Of a stretch of DNA of 22,970 nt, positions 8,434-16,951 are shown in pieces. Below the pieces are notes generated by a model. The model was not told the DNA's origin. It searched no databases and saw only the letters and a program-made list of their open reading frames with translations. How positions within the stretch are numbered: position 1 is the first letter of the stretch; each line of letters opens with the position of its first letter. Origin of the DNA: Micrococcales bacterium UBA3913 (GTDB lineage Bacteria > Actinomycetota > Actinomycetes > Actinomycetales > Microbacteriaceae); contig DGEZ01000129.1 in the NCBI GenBank assembly GCA_002391425.1, positions 1 through 22,970 on the forward strand. Reading direction: 5' to 3'. Made by a program: the position numbers and the translations under genes.

Positions 8434-10740
8434 GTCGTCGCCGCTCGTGGCCGACACGGTATGTTCCCCGTCCTCGGTTGCCGTCGTGTCCCAGGCATAG
8501 GCGGAGGCGGAGAATGCGTCGTCGGGGATCGTGAAGGTCGCGGTGATGAAGTCGTTCTTTCCGGTGGAGTCGCCCATGCTGATCCAGTCGGATGAGGTGG
8601 ACCACTCGGACGAGTACAGGGTGCGCCCGTCCGGCAGCACGAGTCGCAGGCTCTTCACGAGGAAGTCGTCGTTGTTCTCGTTCTCGTCGATCTGCGGGTA
8701 GGCCTTCGTTCCCGCCCACACGCTGAGGGTGAGGGTGTTGCCCTGCTGCACATAGGACAGCGGCACATCCGTGCTGATCGTCTCCGTCTCGGCGTAGGTG
8801 CCGTCCTCGAAGATGGTGAGCAGGTCGTCGTCCCCGGTGTCCGTGTTGGTCACCTTCACGCCGTTCTGGAAGAAGGTGTCTGTGTTCGTCGTCTCGAACA
8901 GGAACACCGGCTCGTCGGCCAAGCTCGCGGTCGTCTCCTGGGACTGGCCGTCTATGAGGATCTCGGGGCTGTCCAGGTCTCCACTGGCCACCAGGCTCAC
9001 CTCGCCGGAGAGGACCTGCCCCTCGTCCACATTTACGTTCACCGGCCCGGTGTCGCCGCGGTCAATCGTCACCGTACCGGTCGCGCTGCTGGCCTCCGTG
9101 GAACCGTCCCGCGCGGTGAAGGTGTAGTCGATACGTGACTTGCCGGACAGGTCACCGGCGGTGATCGTGGCCGTGTAGAGGTCATCGCCCGCGTTCGTCA
9201 GTTGGAGGGTAGTCGCCGTCTCGTCGACGTCGTTGCTGTAGGTGAGTTCCACGGTGCGCACCAGCTGGTCGTCCGTGATCGTCGCCGCGATGGTGAGGTC
9301 TTCGGTGCCGTCAATCGTGTCCATGGTCTGGTCCACGATCGTGGGGCTTTGCGTGTCCGTCGGCCGCACGATCAGGCCGGTGCTGACCTGCTCCTGAGTC
9401 ACAGTGCCTGGGGTGGCGTCGGCGTACCCGATCATGCCCTGGATGTCGGTGCGGCTCGTGTCCGTATTCGGCCCGTACTGGATGCCCTGGTCCGCGCTCG
9501 TGTCGTCCTGCCCGGTGGTCATGTTGTAGTAGGCACGACTGATCGTCTCGCCGGTATTCGTGCGGACGGCCACGCCGCGTGCACTCGAGTTGGCCATCCC
9601 GCTGGACTCAATCTGCACGATCGTCTCGCCGTCGACGAGGTCGGTGCCGAACTTCGCGTTGAAGTCCGCGGTTGTCAGATCCGTGTTCCCCGAGTTCTTG
9701 ATCCAGAACACGAGCGTGTCTCCCGACGCGATGGTGACCTCACGGTCGGTCGCCGGCCAGAGGCTCTCGGAGGTATTCGTGTCGTAGTCGGTCGGGTACA
9801 GGTAGGCGATCACGTAGTCCGAGAAGTCGATGGCCTCGGTGGATGCGTTGTACACTTCGATGAACTCGAACGCGTCCGAACCGTTCTGATTCGACGAGTC
9901 CGGCAACACCTCGGTGATGCGCAGAATCGGCCCGGTGGCGCTCTCGTCGGCGGCGGGGTCGAAGCCCGGTGTCGCATCGTGGGTCGTGTCCGTGGGGGTG
10001 TCGCCGCCTTTCCCGGTGTCGCTATCATCCTCACCGGTGGCGCCGCCATCGCCGCCTTCCCCGGTGTCGCCCTCCGAGCTGTCGTCGGCCAGTTGTGCCT
10101 CATCGACCGCCCCGGGGGTGCCGGCAACGCTCTGCTGCCACACCTGGAGCTGCTTCGTGGTGGCATCGATTGGCAGCGCAAAGTGGGTGGATGTGCCCGG
10201 GGCCTCTTCCATCTCCGGCAGGTAGGACTCTGAGACCACTTCCCCGTTCTGGACGATGTCAATCCCGCGATCCCCGGTGTTCTTGATGCCCGCCTGTCCC
10301 TCGATCCGCACCACGGACACTGTCGTGTCCGTCAGACCGACAGCCTCACGGAACGCGTCTTCGGTTTGAGCCCACGAATCGACGTTCCCGCTCGTGTAGG
10401 ACAGCCAGAGCACAACCACCTGTCCCGGCTGCAGGACGAGGTCGGGGGTGCCCTCGGAGCCGTCCATCATGGCTGTTGTGAGCTCAGTACTGGTCGACCC
10501 ATTGCGGTAGGACAGGCTGTAGCCGCTCTCGGCGAAGTCGATGGCCGTATCCGTTGGGTTGGTCACCTCGATGTACTCGAAGTTGTCGTACCCGGTGTTG
10601 TCCGCCTGAATCTCGGTGACGATGGGCACGGACACCGCAGTCGTCTCGGCCGCCGCCGGGATGCCGGAGACTCCGATCAGACCCGCGACGAGTGCCGGAA
10701 CCCCGACTAGGGACACAATACGAGAAACCCGTGAGCGCAT
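8431..10740 (-). CDS. Upstream half of split surface protein: secreted, two lamin-tail-like domains plus Ig-like modules
   Basis: 769 aa. A Sec signal peptide is plain: MRSRVSR, a hydrophobic core to about residue 25, and cleavage after the Ala-Ala-Ala at 29-31. A lamin-tail (LTD-like) domain follows at about 38-212 (IVTEIQADNTG, FEYIEVTNPTDTAIDF, ... LVLQPGQVVVLWL). Next comes an acidic Gly/Asp/Thr linker at 213-268, then a second LTD-like domain at about 270-449 (LRITEVLPDSSNQNGSDAFE, FIEVYNASTEAIDFSDYVIA). Ig-like beta domains fill about 458-565 and 565-769. The frame ends at a TAG and continues in frame into the phosphoesterase half. Without read-through the product would be a soluble secreted protein lacking catalytic domain and anchor. 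The ATG is preceded by GAGGAG at 12 bases, a little far. LTD-plus-phosphoesterase proteins occur on other actinobacterial surfaces, and extracellular nucleotide or phosphate-ester scavenging is a guess. Confidence 0.9.
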   Translation of the reverse strand: MRSRVSRIVSLVGVPALVAGLIGVSGIPAAAETTAVSVPIVTEIQADNTGYDNFEYIEVTNPTDTAIDFAESGYSLSYRNGSTSTELTTAMMDGSEGTPDLVLQPGQVVVLWLSYTSGNVDSWAQTEDAFREAVGLTDTTVSVVRIEGQAGIKNTGDRGIDIVQNGEVVSESYLPEMEEAPGTSTHFALPIDATTKQLQVWQQSVAGTPGAVDEAQLADDSSEGDTGEGGDGGATGEDDSDTGKGGDTPTDTTHDATPGFDPAADESATGPILRITEVLPDSSNQNGSDAFEFIEVYNASTEAIDFSDYVIAYLYPTDYDTNTSESLWPATDREVTIASGDTLVFWIKNSGNTDLTTADFNAKFGTDLVDGETIVQIESSGMANSSARGVAVRTNTGETISRAYYNMTTGQDDTSADQGIQYGPNTDTSRTDIQGMIGYADATPGTVTQEQVSTGLIVRPTDTQSPTIVDQTMDTIDGTEDLTIAATITDDQLVRTVELTYSNDVDETATTLQLTNAGDDLYTATITAGDLSGKSRIDYTFTARDGSTEASSATGTVTIDRGDTGPVNVNVDEGQVLSGEVSLVASGDLDSPEILIDGQSQETTASLADEPVFLFETTNTDTFFQNGVKVTNTDTGDDDLLTIFEDGTYAETETISTDVPLSYVQQGNTLTLSVWAGTKAYPQIDENENNDDFLVKSLRLVLPDGRTLYSSEWSTSSDWISMGDSTGKNDFITATFTIPDDAFSASAYAWDTTATEDGEHTVSATSGDD

Positions 10741-10914
10741 GAGTGGTGATTACTCCTCGACGTTCTAACCGAACACGCCCTGCTACGCGGAGCGCGGGCA
10801 GGGGCCACCGGTGATGGCCGTTCGGCAGGTTAGGGAGCCCAGACAACGCCCGGGTGTCCGCCACCTTTCCCCCCGGTGAACTCGCGGGCCCGCCAGGGGT
10901 TTGTTTGCGTCGGG
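10741..10914. other. Intergenic gap ahead of the surface-protein gene
   Basis: 174 bases between the acyl-CoA ligase stop and the surface-protein start. It is very GC-rich, with several short inverted repeats (for example GCGGGCCCGC near 10885 and CACCGGTG near 10807-10814). I could not pick out a convincing promoter or a terminator with a T-run in the minus direction. Confidence 0.4.
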
Positions 10915-12627
10915 TTACGCGTTCTCGGCCAGGAGGCGATCCTTCACCTGTTTACGCTGCACCTTGCCCATGAGGTTCTTCGGCAGCTCATCCCAGACGA
11001 CGTACGCACGCGGAACCTTGTACTCGACGAGGTGCTCGCGGCAGTACGCGCGCACCGCAGCCTCGTCAAAGACCGTCCCCTGCTCCGGGACCACCACCGC
11101 GGTCACGATCTCCGCCTTGTTGGTGCCGCGGGAAATGCCCACCACGGCAGCTTCGGCGACACCGGGGGCATCCAGGAGCACCTTCTCCACCTCGGAGGGG
11201 GACACGTTGAACCCGCCGGTGATGATGATCTCCTTCTTGCGGTCCACCACGGTGACGAAACCGTCCTCGTCCTCGGTGACGAGGTCGCCAGTGCGCAACC
11301 AGCCATCAGGCAGCAGCGTCTGCGCGGTCTCGTTGGGGCGGTTCCAGTAGCCCTGGAACACCTGCGGGCCCTTGACGAGCAACTCCCCGACCTCCCCGAA
11401 CTCCACTTCGCGGTCGAGGTCGTCGGGGTCAACGATCTTCATCTGGGTGGACGGGAACGGGATGCCAATGGTGCCCACCTTGCGGTTATGGGCGAACGGG
11501 TTCGCCAGCACCACGGGGCTGGCCTCGGTCAGCCCGTATCCCTCGGCGAGCAAACCCCCCGTGGCTGACTCCCAGCGGTCCACGACCGCGTCATTGAGCG
11601 TCATCGCCCCGGAGACCGCGTACACCACGTGGTGCAGGTCGCAGCCGTCAGGGTTCTGACGCTGCACGCGGGCCATCCGGTCGAACATGGGGGGCACTGC
11701 GGCCAGGAAGGTGGGCGGATGTTTGAGGGATGCTTTCGCGACCATCCCCGCGTCGAAGGTGGGCATCATCACGGCACGTGCACCCATGAAGATCGCGTAC
11801 ACGGCGGTGAGCATCACCCCGAAGGAGTGGAACAGCGGCAAGATCGCGTAGATCACCTCATGACCGAAGTCCAGCTTCGGCATCCACGCCTTGCCCATGC
11901 GCGCGTTCGACTGCAGGTTCGCGTGCGTGATGATCGCACCGCGAGGCACCCCGGTCGTGCCCGAGGTGTACTGGAGGGTGGCGATATCGTCTTTGGTCGG
12001 GCGCCGCACATCCTCAGCGACAGGGGCGTGCTTGACGAGGGCCCGGAAGTTGATCGTGCCGGGCGCCTCCGCGGTGAGTTTCGCGCGCGCCTCGCGGGCT
12101 TTTGCGATCGGCAGGGACAGCCCCAGGCGCATGCTTAGCGGCATCGCCTCGACCATGTTCACCGAGATGATCGTCTCCACCCCGCACTCCTGGGCAATGG
12201 ACTGAACCACCGACGCTTTCACGTCCCACACGATCGCGGTGGCGGCACGGTGGTCGAGGAACTGCGTGCGCAGCTCGTCCTCGGTGTACAGCGGGTTGTG
12301 CTCGACGACCACCCCGCCGAGGCGCCACACGGCGTAGAACGCGATCATGTGCTGCGGGCAGTTCGGCATGAGCAGGGCGACGCGGTCACCGAAACGCACC
12401 CCGTGCTCGTACAGCCACCCGGCGGCACGCTGCACGAGTCGATGGAACTCGCGGAAGCTGATCTCCTGCCCGAAGAAGTCGAGGCAGGCCAGCTCCGCGT
12501 AGCGCTGGCACGAGTCGTCCAGCACGTCGACGAGGGAACCGGTGGGCAGCTCGATATCGGCTCGGGTACCCTCCGTGTACGACTGCGTCCAGCCGCGACG
12601 GGCGTTGAAATCGTGTGCACGTTGCAT
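10915..12627 (-). CDS. Long-chain fatty acid-CoA ligase (AMP-binding), paralogue A
   Basis: Activates a fatty acid to acyl-AMP and then acyl-CoA, for beta-oxidation or lipid synthesis. About 570 aa. The ATG at 12627 is preferred because AAGGTGG lies 5 bases upstream. A GTG nine bases further out overlaps that Shine-Dalgarno. ANL-superfamily motifs are complete: the P-loop YTSGTTGVPRG at about 225, the A5 motif GYGLTEASP near 350, GWLRTGDL near 430, the hinge DRKKEIIITGG near 450, and the C-terminal catalytic lysine region PKNLMGKVQRKQVK. The N-terminus resembles FadD-type ligases. It lies downstream of a paralogue on the same strand, with a gap of about 73 bases, and precedes the surface-protein gene. 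The exact acyl chain length cannot be told. Confidence 0.92.
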   Translation of the reverse strand: MQRAHDFNARRGWTQSYTEGTRADIELPTGSLVDVLDDSCQRYAELACLDFFGQEISFREFHRLVQRAAGWLYEHGVRFGDRVALLMPNCPQHMIAFYAVWRLGGVVVEHNPLYTEDELRTQFLDHRAATAIVWDVKASVVQSIAQECGVETIISVNMVEAMPLSMRLGLSLPIAKAREARAKLTAEAPGTINFRALVKHAPVAEDVRRPTKDDIATLQYTSGTTGVPRGAIITHANLQSNARMGKAWMPKLDFGHEVIYAILPLFHSFGVMLTAVYAIFMGARAVMMPTFDAGMVAKASLKHPPTFLAAVPPMFDRMARVQRQNPDGCDLHHVVYAVSGAMTLNDAVVDRWESATGGLLAEGYGLTEASPVVLANPFAHNRKVGTIGIPFPSTQMKIVDPDDLDREVEFGEVGELLVKGPQVFQGYWNRPNETAQTLLPDGWLRTGDLVTEDEDGFVTVVDRKKEIIITGGFNVSPSEVEKVLLDAPGVAEAAVVGISRGTNKAEIVTAVVVPEQGTVFDEAAVRAYCREHLVEYKVPRAYVVWDELPKNLMGKVQRKQVKDRLLAENA

Positions 12628-12700
12628 GGCATCCACCTTAGACTCCGCTGAACGGCAGCCATGTATTCGTGCCGTTTGTGTCGCCGACGGCCCCGCCCGG

Positions 12701-14404
12701 TTACGAGCGCCGCGCAGTCAGCTGGTCTTTGACCTGCTTGCGCAGCACCTTGCCAATCAGGGACTTCGGCAGCTCCTCCCACACCACGTAGGAGCGCGGA
12801 ACCTTGTAGTCGGCCAGGTGCTCGCGGCAGTACGCACGCACCGCATCCTCGTCAAAGGCCGTCCCCTGCTCGGGCACCACCACCGCGGTCACGATCTCCG
12901 CCTTCTGGCTACCACGCGGGATGCCCACCACGGCGGCCTCGGCGACACCGGGCGCATCCAGGAGCACCTTCTCCACCTCCGAGGGGGACACGTTCAGCCC
13001 ACCGGTGATGATGATCTCCTTCTTGCGGTCCACCACGGTGACGAAGCCGTCCTCGTCTTGGCTGACGAGGTCGCCGGTGCGCAGCCACCCGCCGGGCAGG
13101 AGCGTCTCGGCCGTCTCCGCGGGCCGGTTCCAGTAGCCCTGGAACACCTGCGGGCCGTGGATGAGCAGCTCCCCGACCTCGCCGAGGGCGACCTCATGCT
13201 CCAGGTCGTTGGGGTCGACCACCTTGATGTCGGTGGAGGGGAACGGCATCCCGATGGTGCCGGTCTTGCGCTGCGTGGTGAACGGGTTGCCCAGGGCGAC
13301 CGGGGAGCATTCGGTCAGGCCGTACCCCTCGACGAGTTGCCCGCCGGCGACGGACTCCCAGCGGTTCACGATCGCATCGTTGAGCGTCATCGCCCCCGAG
13401 ATCGCGTAGATCACGCTGGAGAGGTCGAGCGTGCCCTCGCGGGCGACCCGCGCCAGCCGGTCGTACATGGGCGGTACGGCGGGGATGAAGCTCGCCGGGT
13501 GCTTCTTCGAGGCGGCCACCACGAGGGCGGGGTCGAAGGTGGGGAACAGCACCGAGCGCGCTGCCATGTGGACGGGGTACACGACGGACAGCAGCAGGCC
13601 GAAGGCGTGGAAGGAGGGCAACACGCCGTAGATCACCTCGCGGCCGCGCACGAACCGGGGCATCCAGGCCGACCCCTGCAACGCGTTGGCACGCAGGTTG
13701 CGGTGCGTGATGATCGCGCCACGGGGTGTGCCGGTGGTGCCGGAGGTGTACTGGAGCACCGCGGTATCCTGTGCACGGGGAGCGGGGGTTGTGGCCGGGA
13801 TGCGCGGGTGCGTGAGCAGGGCTGAGAACGGCATCACATCGGGGGTGGGGGCGGACAGCTTGGCGCGCGCCTCCCGGGCTTTCGCGATCGGCAGGGACAG
13901 GGCCAGGCGCATCTTCAGCGGCATCCCCTCGATGATGTTCACCGCGATGATGTGCCCGAGCTCGCATTCGGCGGCGATGCCCTGCACGGTCGGAACGACC
14001 TTGTCCCAGGCGATCACCACCTTCGCGCCGTGGTCGAGGAACTGGTGCTTCAGCTCGTCGGGGGTGTACAGCGGGTTGTGCTCGACGACGATCGCGCCCA
14101 GGCGCAACGCCCCGAAGAATGCGGCCGCGTGCTGCGGGGCGTTCGGCATCACCAGTGCGACGCGGTCGCCCGGACCAACGCCGAGATCAGCGAGGGCACC
14201 GGCAACACGCTGCACCTGGTCCCACAGCTTCGCGTAGCTCGTCTCGGCCCCGAAGAACTCGATCGCAACGCTGTCGGGGAAGTCGCGGGCGACCTCGTGG
14301 AGCATGTCCACGAGGGAACCGTCCGGGATCTCGATGTCTGTCGGAGTGCCCTCCGCGTAGAAGCGGTTCCAGGCCCGTGTCTTGTTCAATTCTGCGGCAT
14401 CCAT
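12701..14404 (-). CDS. Long-chain fatty acid-CoA ligase (AMP-binding), paralogue B
   Basis: 567 aa, a tandem paralogue of the next gene downstream. The ATG encoding MDAAELNKT is chosen because the upstream GTG/ATG extension (MCRWWREKG) matches nothing in the paralogue and AAAGGGA stands 11 bases before this ATG. Motifs: P-loop YTSGTTGTPRG, EGYGLTECSP, GWLRTGDLV, VDRKKEIIITGGLNVSP and the terminal PKSLIGKVLRKQVK. By eye, identity with paralogue A is roughly half in the N-terminal two thirds and about 85% from GEVGELL onward, with about 90% nucleotide identity there. The two copies may have split chain-length preference. The sequence does not show which chains each takes. Confidence 0.92.
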   Translation of the reverse strand: MDAAELNKTRAWNRFYAEGTPTDIEIPDGSLVDMLHEVARDFPDSVAIEFFGAETSYAKLWDQVQRVAGALADLGVGPGDRVALVMPNAPQHAAAFFGALRLGAIVVEHNPLYTPDELKHQFLDHGAKVVIAWDKVVPTVQGIAAECELGHIIAVNIIEGMPLKMRLALSLPIAKAREARAKLSAPTPDVMPFSALLTHPRIPATTPAPRAQDTAVLQYTSGTTGTPRGAIITHRNLRANALQGSAWMPRFVRGREVIYGVLPSFHAFGLLLSVVYPVHMAARSVLFPTFDPALVVAASKKHPASFIPAVPPMYDRLARVAREGTLDLSSVIYAISGAMTLNDAIVNRWESVAGGQLVEGYGLTECSPVALGNPFTTQRKTGTIGMPFPSTDIKVVDPNDLEHEVALGEVGELLIHGPQVFQGYWNRPAETAETLLPGGWLRTGDLVSQDEDGFVTVVDRKKEIIITGGLNVSPSEVEKVLLDAPGVAEAAVVGIPRGSQKAEIVTAVVVPEQGTAFDEDAVRAYCREHLADYKVPRSYVVWEELPKSLIGKVLRKQVKDQLTARRS

Positions 14405-14446
14405 ACCGGTGTCTGTCCCTTTCTCGCGCCACCATCGGCACATGCG

Positions 14447-14466
14447 GAGGGGAGGCGTCTCCCCTC
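14447..14466 (-). terminator. Short perfect hairpin at the methyltransferase stop
   Basis: GAGGGGAG - loop ACGC - CTCCCCTC on the minus strand gives an 8-bp perfect stem overlapping the stop codon of the methyltransferase gene. It lacks a T-run. It may attenuate transcription into the acyl-CoA ligase gene or protect the 3' end. Confidence 0.4.
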
Positions 14467-15397
14467 ACCCTAGCCGCAGCGGGTCCACTCCGAGGCGCGC
14501 CGCAGCGATTCGCACCGCATCGTCGCTCTCGTCGATCGCGATCCACCGCCGAGAGTGAGCAGTAGCCGATTCCGCGGCCGTGCCCGAGCCGCAGAACGCG
14601 TCGAGGACGAGTCCGCCGGGCGGGCAGCTGGAGGTGACGATCCGGTCGAGCAGCTGGCGGGGCTTCTGCGTCGGGTACCCGGTGCGTTCCCGGGCCTGGT
14701 TGTTGATCGCCGGGATGTCCCAGTAGTCGGGCGCCTTCTTCAGCTGCCCGCGCATCCGCGCACTCGTGGCCGGGATCAGGGCCGGTTCGAACCACTGCTG
14801 CCCGGGGGTGGCTGCGTACCACAGGATCGTGTCGTGCTTGCGGGGCCAGCGGCGCGGGCTGGAGCCGCCCAGACCGTACACCCACGCGATCTCGTTGAGG
14901 AACGCATCCGCGCCGAAGATCGCGTCCAGGAGCAGGCGCACCCAGTGCGAGGCGTGCCAGTCCACGTGCACGTAGATGGAGCCGGCGGGCCCCAGCAGCC
15001 CGCGCATGAGAAGCAGGCGCGGCGCGAGCATCCCCAGGTATTCGACCAGCCCGGCGTGCCACCGGTCGGTGAACCCGACCGTGTCGCGCCCGCTGTGGTG
15101 GCTGGACATCCGGTATGTCGCCCCAGAGGCGTACGGCGGGTCGATGTAGATGAGGTCCACCGGTTCCCCGCCGCGGTGCAGGGCGGCCAGCGCGTGCAGG
15201 TTATCCCCGTGGATGAGCACCGGAGGTGTGAGGTGAAGCGGCCCGGCCCCCGCCAGCGCCGCCTGTGCCTGAGCGCGTGCGCCGGAGAGCACATCAGGAA
15301 GGGCGCGCAGCACGTTCTCGGTGGCCAGGTCGAGGGTTCCCAGGGACTCCGGAGATGGACCGGGGATGCGCGCGGCGTCATCTGCCGGGGTCGTCAT
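14465..15397 (-). CDS. Orphan site-specific DNA methyltransferase, beta-class (N6-adenine or N4-cytosine)
   Basis: 310 aa from the ATG at 15397, which has a strong Shine-Dalgarno (GGGAGGT, 7 bases away). An in-frame upstream start (MRVQRARSGRE) lacks this and is less likely. Motif order defines the class: motif IV DPPY at 86-89 comes first, the target-recognition region lies in between (about 150-240, including WVYGLGGSSPRRWPRKHDTILWY), and the AdoMet-binding motif I DAFCGSGTA at 266-274 comes last. YPTQKP (241-246) and GSIYVHVDWHASHW (about 139-152) are typical of this group. No restriction endonuclease, specificity subunit or helicase is next to it: the neighbours are an acyl-CoA ligase and, divergently, gnd. 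It is therefore a solitary methyltransferase whose role could be epigenetic or a relic of a lost system. The target site is unknown. Confidence 0.9.
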   Translation of the reverse strand: MTTPADDAARIPGPSPESLGTLDLATENVLRALPDVLSGARAQAQAALAGAGPLHLTPPVLIHGDNLHALAALHRGGEPVDLIYIDPPYASGATYRMSSHHSGRDTVGFTDRWHAGLVEYLGMLAPRLLLMRGLLGPAGSIYVHVDWHASHWVRLLLDAIFGADAFLNEIAWVYGLGGSSPRRWPRKHDTILWYAATPGQQWFEPALIPATSARMRGQLKKAPDYWDIPAINNQARERTGYPTQKPRQLLDRIVTSSCPPGGLVLDAFCGSGTAAESATAHSRRWIAIDESDDAVRIAAARLGVDPLRLG

Positions 15398-15457
15398 CGT
15401 GGGCACCTCCCTGCCGGAGCGCGCCCGCTGAACTCTCAACTGGGCGTGTCCTGGTAA

Positions 15458-15470
15458 ACGTTAGTAGGCT
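15458..15470. promoter_or_regulatory. Possible overlapping divergent promoters for gnd and the methyltransferase
   Basis: In the 109-base gap a plus-strand TAGGCT (15465-15470) and a minus-strand TAACGT (15458-15463) both fit TANNNT and lie side by side. The -35 regions are weak on both sides (TGGGAA-like for the minus direction). If both are used, polymerase at one promoter would hinder the other. Confidence 0.3.
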
Positions 15471-15506
15471 GGTACGCGGTTTCCCACAGCGAAGAAGGAT
15501 TCATCT

Positions 15507-16943
15507 ATGTCTGAAAAGGCGAATATCGGCGTGGTCGGCATGGCCGTCATGGGCAGCAACCTGGCGCGCAACCTCGCGCACCACGGCCACACCGTCGCGA
15601 TCTACAACCGCTCCCCGGAGCCGACCGACCGGTTCATGGCCGGCCACTCGTCTGAGGGGGAGTTCATCCCGGCGAAGACGATCACCGAGTTTGTCGCCTC
15701 CCTGGAGAAGCCGCGCACCGCGATCATCATGGTGAAGGCGGGCGCTGCCACGGATGCGGTCATCTCCCAGCTCGCTGATGCGATGGAGCCCGGGGACATC
15801 ATCGTCGACGGAGGCAACTCCTTCTTCGAGGACACCATCCGCCGCGAGAAGGAAATCCGTGCACGCGGGCTGCACTTCGTGGGTGCGGGTATCTCCGGCG
15901 GCGAGGTGGGTGCCCTGGAGGGCCCCTCCATCATGCCCGGCGGAACGGACGAGTCGTGGAAGACGCTGGGGCCGATCCTGGAGTCGATCTCCGCGAAGGT
16001 GGACGGCGTACCGTGCGTGACGCACATCGGCCACGACGGGGCCGGGCACTTCGTGAAGATGGTGCACAACGGTATCGAGTACGCGGATATGCAGTTGATC
16101 GGGGAGACCTACGACCTGCTGCGCCGCGGCGCGGGCCTGGAGCCTGCTGAGATCGCGGACATCTTCGCAGAGTGGAACACCGGAGAACTGGACTCGTACC
16201 TGGTGGAGATCACCGCCGAGGTGCTGCGCCAGGTGGACGAGAAGACGGGCAAGCCGTTTGTCGATATCGTCGTCGACCAGGCGGGGATGAAGGGCACCGG
16301 CACCTGGACCGTGCAGACGGCTCTCACCCTGGGTGTGCCGGTCACGGGCATCTCCGAGGCCGTGTTCGCTCGCGCACTGTCCTCCCAGCCGGTGCAGCGT
16401 CAGGCCGCGGGTTCGCTGCCCGGCCCGGACGGTTCCCTGCCCATCACCGACAAGGCGGCGTTCGTCGAGGGCGTGCGCAAGGCCCTGTACGCGTCGAAGA
16501 TTGTCGCCTACGCGCAGGGCTTCGACGAGATCTCGGCCGGTGCCGCCGAGTACGGCTGGGATATCGACCTGGGCGCGGTCGCGCGCATCTGGCGCGGCGG
16601 CTGCATCATCCGCGCGGTGTTCCTCAACCGCATCACCGAGGCGTACAGCCACGAGCAGAAGCCGGTCTCCCTGTTGCTGGATAGCTACTTCCAGAACGCG
16701 GTGAACGACGCGCAGGAGGCGTGGCGGCGCATCGTCGCCAATGCGGCCCTCGTGGGCATCCCCACCCCGGCGTTCGCCAGCTCGCTGGCGTACTACGACG
16801 GGTTGCGTTCGAAGCGGCTCCCGGCGGCGCTCATCCAGGGGCAGCGCGACTTCTTCGGCGCTCACACGTACAAGCGTGTCGACCGCGAGGGAACGTTCCA
16901 CACCCTGTGGTCCGGCGACCGCACCGAGGTCGAGGTCGACTAA
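15507..16943 (+). CDS. gnd: 6-phosphogluconate dehydrogenase, decarboxylating, NADP-type
   Basis: Oxidative pentose-phosphate enzyme: 6-phosphogluconate + NADP+ to ribulose-5-phosphate + CO2 + NADPH. At 478 aa it is the long homodimeric form. The N-terminal Rossmann motif GVVGMAVMGSNLARN (8-22) is followed by NRS at 34-36 (an NADP-preferring turn). Substrate and catalytic residues are visible: SGGEVGALEGPSIMPGG (130-146), KMVHNGIEY with Lys184, Asn188 and Glu191, and the C-terminal ALIQGQRDFFGAHTYKR loop. The start has AGAAGG 8 bases upstream. It is monocistronic, flanked by the divergent methyltransferase gene and a double terminator. Its product feeds the ribose-5-phosphate used by Prs and the pentose phosphate used by PdxST nearby. 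Confidence 0.98.
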   Translation: MSEKANIGVVGMAVMGSNLARNLAHHGHTVAIYNRSPEPTDRFMAGHSSEGEFIPAKTITEFVASLEKPRTAIIMVKAGAATDAVISQLADAMEPGDIIVDGGNSFFEDTIRREKEIRARGLHFVGAGISGGEVGALEGPSIMPGGTDESWKTLGPILESISAKVDGVPCVTHIGHDGAGHFVKMVHNGIEYADMQLIGETYDLLRRGAGLEPAEIADIFAEWNTGELDSYLVEITAEVLRQVDEKTGKPFVDIVVDQAGMKGTGTWTVQTALTLGVPVTGISEAVFARALSSQPVQRQAAGSLPGPDGSLPITDKAAFVEGVRKALYASKIVAYAQGFDEISAGAAEYGWDIDLGAVARIWRGGCIIRAVFLNRITEAYSHEQKPVSLLLDSYFQNAVNDAQEAWRRIVANAALVGIPTPAFASSLAYYDGLRSKRLPAALIQGQRDFFGAHTYKRVDREGTFHTLWSGDRTEVEVD

Positions 16944-16951
16944 GTTCTGCC

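Larger units (their letters stand above)
5770..10740 (-). pseudogene. Whole locus: one approximately 1656-codon surface phosphoesterase interrupted by in-frame TAG
   Basis: The two ORFs at 8431-10740 and 5770-8418 share one reading frame. Read through the TAG, the junction is a continuous Ig-like beta module (EHTVSATSGDD - stop - LDVTVSVDNTAPEV), which strongly implies one ancestral protein: signal peptide, lamin-tail 1, acidic linker, lamin-tail 2, Ig-like modules, metallophosphoesterase, Ig-like, linker, transmembrane helix. A single C-to-A change in a TCG serine codon would create the TAG. No other lesion occurs across about 5 kb. It could be a recent nonsense mutation, a programmed or leaky read-through site, or a sequencing error. 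Confidence 0.75.

Noticed and set aside
7366..10233. Plus-strand open frames opposite the surface-protein halves (409 and 343 codons)
   Set aside because: Val/His/Arg-rich shadow translations. The minus-strand frame has a signal peptide and complete domain motifs.
10871..10881. PHO-box-like GTTCACCGGGG upstream of the phosphoesterase locus (minus strand)
   Set aside because: PhoP sites need at least two direct 11-base units; only one is present, over 130 bases from the start codon.
10872..10909. Hairpin followed by TTTGTTT on the plus strand
   Set aside because: There is no plus-strand gene upstream for it to terminate, and its stem contains bulges.
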